From: a virus
Strand: one strand, 5' to 3'
DNA: 39,206 nt
IMG/VR virus record: IMGVR_UViG_3300042991_000510
Coordinates: 1-39,206 of that record
A program made the translations under genes and the position numbers. Shown here in pieces: positions 36,111 to 39,206 of the stretch; position 1 is the first letter of the stretch; every line of letters begins with the position of its first letter. The notes under the pieces were generated by a model that did no database searches, was not told the origin of the DNA, and saw only the letters and a list, made by a program, of their open reading frames with translations.

Positions 36111-36204
36111 TGGTGCGACGGGCTGGATTCGAACCAGCGATGGAGGATTATTTCCTCACAAGATTAAGAGTCTTGTCCCTTCGGCCTGACTCGGACACCG
36201 ACGC
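36111..36204 (-). tRNA. class II tRNA with CTT (Lys) anticodon
   Basis: Acceptor GCGTCGG/CCGTCGC (one T-T), A, CCA; perfect anticodon arm CAAGA-CTCTTAA-TCTTG with T33 and A37; variable arm GAGGA-AATAA-TCCTC; perfect T-arm GCTGG-TTCGAAT-CCAGC. Bacterial lysine tRNAs lack such an arm. Confidence 0.8.
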
Positions 36205-36216
36205 ATATTGTTTTGA

Positions 36217-36331
36217 AGTGCCTTGTGAGAGTCGAACTCACGGCCCCACCTTACGACATCGCCGTGGCGAGGACGACTCTGATACGAGATCAGAGCCGCA
36301 GGGGTCCAACCATAACACCCTGACTAGGCGC
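36217..36331 (-). tRNA. oversized tRNA-like gene (TCG loop, Arg-like)
   Basis: Partly paired acceptor GCGCCT/AGGCAC, D-like stem CAGGG/CCCTG, anticodon-like arm CTCTGA-TCTCGTA-TCAGAG (C33, TCG), a 30+ nt variable region with TCGCC/GGCGA, and a canonical T-arm GTGAG-TTCGACT-CTCAC. No encoded CCA. 115 nt, so probably decayed or specialised. Confidence 0.45.
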
Positions 36332-36355
36332 ATATTGTCGAGGAGGTATAGAAGA

Positions 36356-36479
36356 GCGACATCATCATGAGGCTACAGGATTTATCGTTGTCCACGGCTG
36401 GATGGGTAGCCCAGCAGTATCTCTACGGATGGTAGAGGCTTGTTCTCCTGTTATTTCTTTCGCGTTTGCCTGATGTCGC
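36356..36479 (-). ncRNA. candidate structured RNA with 9-bp closing stem
   Basis: GCGACATCA pairs perfectly with TGATGTCGC around 106 nt. Nested inside on the minus strand: ACAGGA/TCCTGT, then two hairpins CTCTAC-CATCC-GTAGAG and GCTGG-GCTACCCAT-CCAGC. No open reading frame. The order of stems is that of a compact multi-branched RNA; strand is assumed from the tRNAs on both sides. Confidence 0.5.
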
Positions 36480-36519
36480 CCCTCATCCCACAGGGACGAA
36501 CCCGTTGTGGCTTACTATA

Positions 36520-36570
36520 CCTGAAGAGGTCCACTACGCCAGATCAGTAGGCGTGATGGACCTCTTCAGG
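36520..36570. repeat. long inverted repeat (21-bp arms)
   Basis: CCTGAAGAGGTCCACTACGCC and its near-perfect reverse complement (two mismatches) flank a 9-nt loop. No U-run on either side, so not an ordinary terminator; could be an RNase III processing site or protein-binding palindrome inside the tRNA array. Confidence 0.8.
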
Positions 36571-36578
36571 GCGATTAC

Positions 36579-36657
36579 TGAGATGTTGGACTCGCACCGT
36601 CTCTGGTCTGTTATCAGTCCCTGCCAGCGTGCTCGGAAGCATTGGCTTCCACATCTC
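36579..36657 (-). tRNA. degenerate tRNA-like element
   Basis: Acceptor-like GAGATGT/ACATCTC, GGAAGC/GCTTCC and CTGG/CCAG stems and a GAC/GTC T-like stem span 79 nt between real tRNAs. A CTGATAA loop would suggest Ile(GAT), but the stem is poor and no CCA is encoded. Confidence 0.35.
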
Positions 36658-36662
36658 GGTTT

Positions 36663-36736
36663 TGGTGGCGGGTCCGGGTGCTGCCCCCGGCTCTGATGGG
36701 TATGAGCCATCCGTGACACTGGTTCACTTACCCGCA
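36663..36736 (-). tRNA. tRNA-Met(CAT)
   Basis: Anticodon arm GATGG-CTCATAC-CCATC; T-arm CCGGG-GGCAGCA-CCCGG; A discriminator, CCA. Acceptor pairs 2-7 are sound but position 1-72 is a T-C mismatch, the hallmark place for initiator tRNA; the anticodon stem lacks the three G-C pairs of initiators. CAT may also be an Ile2 precursor. Confidence 0.82.
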
Positions 36737-36743
36737 ACATAAG

Positions 36744-36947
36744 CTAATAATGTGCTTCCTCTTTTGGAAAACGTAGCCAGCCGTCTCTCTGCATTCGCCG
36801 CTTCACGGTCTTTTCTACGGCTTTCGCCATTTGCTCGTGAATGCGCTTGACGAGATCCGGTGCCTTCTCCCAGGGACCGAAGTTCTGCTGTCCACCCTCA
36901 GGCGTGGCTTCATAAGCGACTTGACCGAGTGACTTCAACTTCTTCAT
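36744..36947 (-). CDS. small basic protein, unknown
   Basis: 67 residues, helical and basic. ATG 36947 follows TTGGAGG and is preceded by a 160-nt folded leader. No family recognised. Confidence 0.58.
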   Translation of the reverse strand: MKKLKSLGQVAYEATPEGGQQNFGPWEKAPDLVKRIHEQMAKAVEKTVKRRMQRDGWLRFPKEEAHY

Positions 36948-36966
36948 GGTATCCTCCAAAAGCATT

Positions 36967-37125
36967 GGGTACTGTTCGGTCTGCGTTAAAGTCTTTCATC
37001 TAACCCCACTCGCCGTAAGCAAGAGTGCCGAACTGAGGGGGAGGAAATACGAGGCGCTGGCTTTGCGAATGCCATTTTTCTGCGCCTCGCCTTACGGTCT
37101 CTCTCAGCCTCGCACGGCAGTACCC
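36967..37125 (-). promoter_or_regulatory. folded 5' leader with 8-bp closing stem
   Basis: GGGTACTG follows the CGCTATCTAATAC motif at once and pairs with CAGTACCC, about 9 nt before the ribosome binding site of the 36947 gene. Inside are GAGGCGC/GCGCCTC (with TGGC/GCCA) and CACTC/GAGTG hairpins. Confidence 0.55.
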
Positions 37126-37126
37126 G

Positions 37127-37139
37127 TATTAGATAGCGG
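37127..37139 (-). promoter_or_regulatory. CGCTAT-type promoter candidate overlapping a stop codon
   Basis: Minus-strand CCGCTATCTAATA; its TAA is the stop codon of the 37129-37398 gene, so gene end and next transcript start share bases. Confidence 0.55.
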
Positions 37140-37398
37140 GATCTTCAGTGCTTTTTGCTTCTAAGGCTTTAATCTCGGCTCTTCGGTTCTGTAGAACTTC
37201 TTCCGTTACTAGAGGTGCTAGGTACTCTCTGAACTCGTGAGAGAGGAGGTTGCTTACTACCTCGTCTAGGCTCTCGCAGTGAAAGGCTAGGAGGTCTATG
37301 ATGGCATTCATCGCCATCGTCGTCCGAAGCTGCTTCTCGGTGGTATCCGTATTCGGATCGTAGATGCCAATGGTAACCACTACTAGTTTGTCGCTCAT
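37129..37398 (-). CDS. small protein, unknown
   Basis: 89 residues: beta start (KLVVVTIGIYDPN), long helical C-terminal half. ATG 37398 follows GAGGAG. No family recognised. Preceded by a folded leader. Confidence 0.58.
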   Translation of the reverse strand: MSDKLVVVTIGIYDPNTDTTEKQLRTTMAMNAIIDLLAFHCESLDEVVSNLLSHEFREYLAPLVTEEVLQNRRAEIKALEAKSTEDPAI

Positions 37399-37414
37399 GC
37401 ACTCTCCTCTGCGG

Positions 37415-37525
37415 GCGTGGCCGGTGGGGTATCCGTCTCTCGGTCTCTCGGTCTTCAGCAACCCGACGTCACCTATCCCTAGCATCGAGACTCCCATCCC
37501 CTCGTTTACTGTCCCTACCACGCTC
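37415..37525 (-). promoter_or_regulatory. folded 5' leader with closing stem
   Basis: GCGTGG, starting two bases after the CGCTATCTAATAT motif, pairs with CCACGC placed 5 nt before AGAGGAG of the 37398 gene. Inside, GTCTCG can pair with CGAGAC, present as a tandem CGAGAGAC pair. Confidence 0.45.
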
Positions 37526-37540
37526 ATATTAGATAGCGTA
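37526..37540 (-). promoter_or_regulatory. CGCTAT-type promoter candidate
   Basis: Minus-strand TACGCTATCTAATAT directly before the leader. A further CCGCTATAAAAAG copy lies at 37628-37641, followed by a TGTGGTCCGGACCACA palindrome. Confidence 0.5.
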
Positions 37541-37550
37541 AACCCCGTGA

Positions 37551-37934
37551 TTATTCCGGCTCACTCTGGCTCCCGCATTCTCTCAGAGCCTGCCGTGTGG
37601 TCCGGACCACAGGGGCACGGTATACTCTTTTTATAGCGGGGAGATTGTTTTTTGGTCCCTCTTGACCGTAACTCTCGGTCGTCTCCTGCTTATGAGACAG
37701 GCGATCTAATTTTGATCCAAAGAGGGGTATGATTTTTACGATAGAATCTGCCGCACCTATCATCTCTGCTTTTCCTTGTTCTGTTCTGACGCTTCTCCAA
37801 GGGATGCGGATTATTTTCCATCCATATGACTTAATGATTGTGTCACGTTTTCGGTCTCTTTCTATGTTTGCTTCTGTATAATGTTGAGACCCATCTATCT
37901 CAGTCATCTCTCTGTTGCTCAGTCGAGAGCCCAT
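37551..37934 (-). pseudogene. 5'-truncated DUF559/Vsr-like endonuclease fragment
   Basis: 127 codons. EIDGSQHYTEANIERDRKRD, then IKSYGWKIIRIPW, match the C-terminal half of the DUF559 nuclease in the 34557 endonuclease; the N-terminal zinc modules and the first catalytic acid are missing. It abuts the methyltransferase region, so the gene was probably cut at the junction near 37.9 kb. Confidence 0.6.
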
Positions 37935-37959
37935 AGAGTTCTGCGATCATGTCAGCCAT
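37900..37959 (-). pseudogene. 19-codon gene start coupled to the methyltransferase
   Basis: ATG 37959 overlaps the methyltransferase stop, with an AGAGG site, and reads 19 residues (MADMIAELYGL...) to a stop inside the endonuclease fragment. It looks like the beginning of a partner gene, as for a restriction enzyme, lost at the junction. Confidence 0.4.
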
Positions 37960-38986
37960 GACCTCTAATCCTTTCTTGCGCTATCGACAGGTAGAGAGGT
38001 GCGATGTCGATGCCAATGGATTTTCTGCCTAGAGTGTATGCCACCACAAGAGACGTGCCCGTGCCGCAAAATGGGTCAAGCAAGAGGCCACCGACTGGGC
38101 ACGTTGCCAGAATAGGAATCCTGCACAAATCCTCAGGAAATGGTGCAAAGTGAGATTCTCTTTGTTGGGTATCCTCGGGTAGAATTTCCCATACGTCACC
38201 AGGTTTACTGCCGTTGGGATGGTACTTAAGGAAGTAGAACCCTTTTTCGTTAAGCTCTTTCGCCCTTCCCGACACATACGCTGAATCTGAATGTGTGGTT
38301 CGCTGCTGTCCCCGAATGATCATCCGAAAGTCGGCTATTTCTGACGCGGCGACCTTTAATAGCATCTGGTTCAGTGCCTTTAACGCAGCTTCCTTTTCTT
38401 GGGCGGTCAGCGCAGTAGAGAGCTCCAATTGCCGCTGGTAGCGAACGCCGCTGACGCCAGATGCTGTAACTACAGAACCATTTGAGATGCGAGAGGTTTT
38501 CGGTGATCTTCTAATGGCGTCGGCATTGTAGTAGTAACCTCTTGGAGATTTTACAAAATGGAACAGATTCTCGTGCGTATTCGCTAGCCTGTCAGTTGTA
38601 TTATCCATTCCCCCCTTAATCTTGCTCCATATGATACTGTTGCGCAGTATCCAACCTTGCTGATCGGTCATTGAAAGGCAAACCCGCCAAGGTATACCTA
38701 TGAGACTCTTCTTCAGATAGGAATCACCGATATTGAGCCAGAATGAACCAGTTGGCTTAAGAACTCTCTTGACTTCTGCAAATATCAACAGAAGACTAGC
38801 AGCATATTCTTGCCATGATGACTCTAACCCGATTCCGCCATTTGAGTAGGAACGCTTCCCCCAGTAGGGGGGGCTGGTGATGCAGCAATCTACTGACTCT
38901 GATGGCAAATCTCGTAGGGCAGTCTCTGCATCGCCCGATAACAACATTGGAGATAGGTCTTCGCTGGAAAGATAAGATATGACCAT
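37952..38986 (-). CDS. type II-like DNA methyltransferase (N6A/N4C, beta order)
   Basis: 344 residues. Catalytic TSPPYW (about 38-43) precedes the target region and the SAM motif DPFCGTGTS (about 304-312), the beta-class order. NTHENLFHFVKSPRGYYYN is typical of restriction-linked methylases. ATG 38986 is preferred; a TTG 15 codons earlier is possible. Its neighbour is a truncated partner gene and an IS tail, suggesting origin in a bacterial restriction-modification locus rather than the phage core. Confidence 0.82.
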   Translation of the reverse strand: MVISYLSSEDLSPMLLSGDAETALRDLPSESVDCCITSPPYWGKRSYSNGGIGLESSWQEYAASLLLIFAEVKRVLKPTGSFWLNIGDSYLKKSLIGIPWRVCLSMTDQQGWILRNSIIWSKIKGGMDNTTDRLANTHENLFHFVKSPRGYYYNADAIRRSPKTSRISNGSVVTASGVSGVRYQRQLELSTALTAQEKEAALKALNQMLLKVAASEIADFRMIIRGQQRTTHSDSAYVSGRAKELNEKGFYFLKYHPNGSKPGDVWEILPEDTQQRESHFAPFPEDLCRIPILATCPVGGLLLDPFCGTGTSLVVAYTLGRKSIGIDIAPLYLSIAQERIRGHG

Positions 38987-39134
38987 ATCCTGCCTAGTTC
39001 TCACCGATTCATCTTTGACGCAATGCCGCAAGGGAACACCTCACTAGAAGGCCATTATACTTCAACAACGGGAGGTTTTCTAAGCCAGCTAACGCCGCGT
39101 GTTCCGCCCCTAATTTCTTGGACACAGTTTAGCA

Positions 39135-39206
39135 TCATGCGGCCTCTTGTCGCAGGGCGAGGTTTCTGGCCTCGGCCGGTGTGAGGAAGCGGAGCCGCTC
39201 GATGCG
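39135..39206 (-). CDS. partial transposase C-terminus (IS-like)
   Basis: The last 23 codons of a frame entering from the window edge: RIERLRFLTPAEARNLALRQEAA then TGA. The LTPAEAR tail is typical of integrase-core transposases (IS3/IS481-like). About 20 nt beyond, TGTGTCCAAGAAATTAGGGG on the minus strand may be the terminal inverted repeat. Confidence 0.4.
   Translation of the reverse strand, partial: RIERLRFLTPAEARNLALRQEAA

Noticed and set aside
36356-36479. Possible hammerhead ribozyme because of a CTGATG segment
   Set aside because: The required CUGANGA...GAAA core with correctly placed stems is not present on either strand.

Overview
The window is almost certainly from a large, tRNA-rich, tailed-type bacteriophage. 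About 60 mostly small genes are packed tightly, nearly all on the minus strand, with stop/start overlaps (TGATG, ATGA, TAATG). There is a phage-type primase/DnaB replication block, at least five free-standing homing endonucleases, an intein, about 30 tRNA or tRNA-like genes and many short proteins of no known family. No virion, terminase or lysis gene is visible, so this looks like the replication / nucleic-acid-metabolism / tRNA arm of a bigger genome. The host cannot be deduced from the sequence.

Layout (low to high coordinate; the minus strand is transcribed right to left). 1-5.0 kb: DHH phosphoesterase, primase, HD nucleotidase with a zinc module, small protein, DnaB helicase. 5.0-9.8 kb: small unknown genes, an AAA+ ATPase, a gene broken at a 10-bp tandem repeat, a nucleoside deoxyribosyltransferase-like enzyme. 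9.8-11.4 kb: small genes, with the only plus-strand gene (secreted, Fn3-like). 11.4-11.8 kb: four serine tRNAs covering all serine codons, with a terminator. 12-14.3 kb: two adjacent ADP-ribosyltransferase-like genes, one fused to a zincin metalloprotease. 14.3-17 kb: tRNAs interleaved with homing endonucleases. 17-20.5 kb: PD-(D/E)XK-like nuclease, Dam-like methylase, unknowns, an HNH gene. 20.5-24.8 kb: an RNA-repair block: Rnl5-type RNA ligase with a mini-intein in its active-site motif, an RlmN-like radical SAM protein and RtcB. 24.8-26.3 kb: small genes including a Lar-like zinc ribbon. 26.3-27.8 kb: tRNA-Ile and all five leucine isoacceptors. 28-34.3 kb: repeat protein, second Dam-like methylase, DEDD exonuclease, ferritin-like protein, membrane protein, more tRNAs and several structured non-coding segments. 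34.3-36.7 kb: a dense tRNA array with several non-canonical members. 36.7-37.6 kb: two short genes with long folded leaders. 37.6-39.2 kb: a broken endonuclease joined to a methyltransferase and an insertion-sequence tail, probably a recombination or assembly junction.

The strongest novel signals are architectural. (1) Two homing endonuclease genes end exactly 15 nt inside the 5' end of a tRNA, and a third runs deep into another, while sharing zinc-finger modules attached to different nuclease domains. (2) All five endonucleases carry an AGAATATAC box 17-18 nt before the start codon. (3) A second motif, CGCTATNTNATA, recurs about 16 times between minus-strand genes and in three places is followed at once by a stem whose other arm lies just before the next ribosome binding site. 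(4) Several tRNAs have Lys, Glu or Arg anticodons in bodies with long variable arms. With two RNA ligases encoded nearby, the picture is of a phage that maintains and repairs its own translation apparatus, possibly against host anticodon nucleases; that last step is inference.
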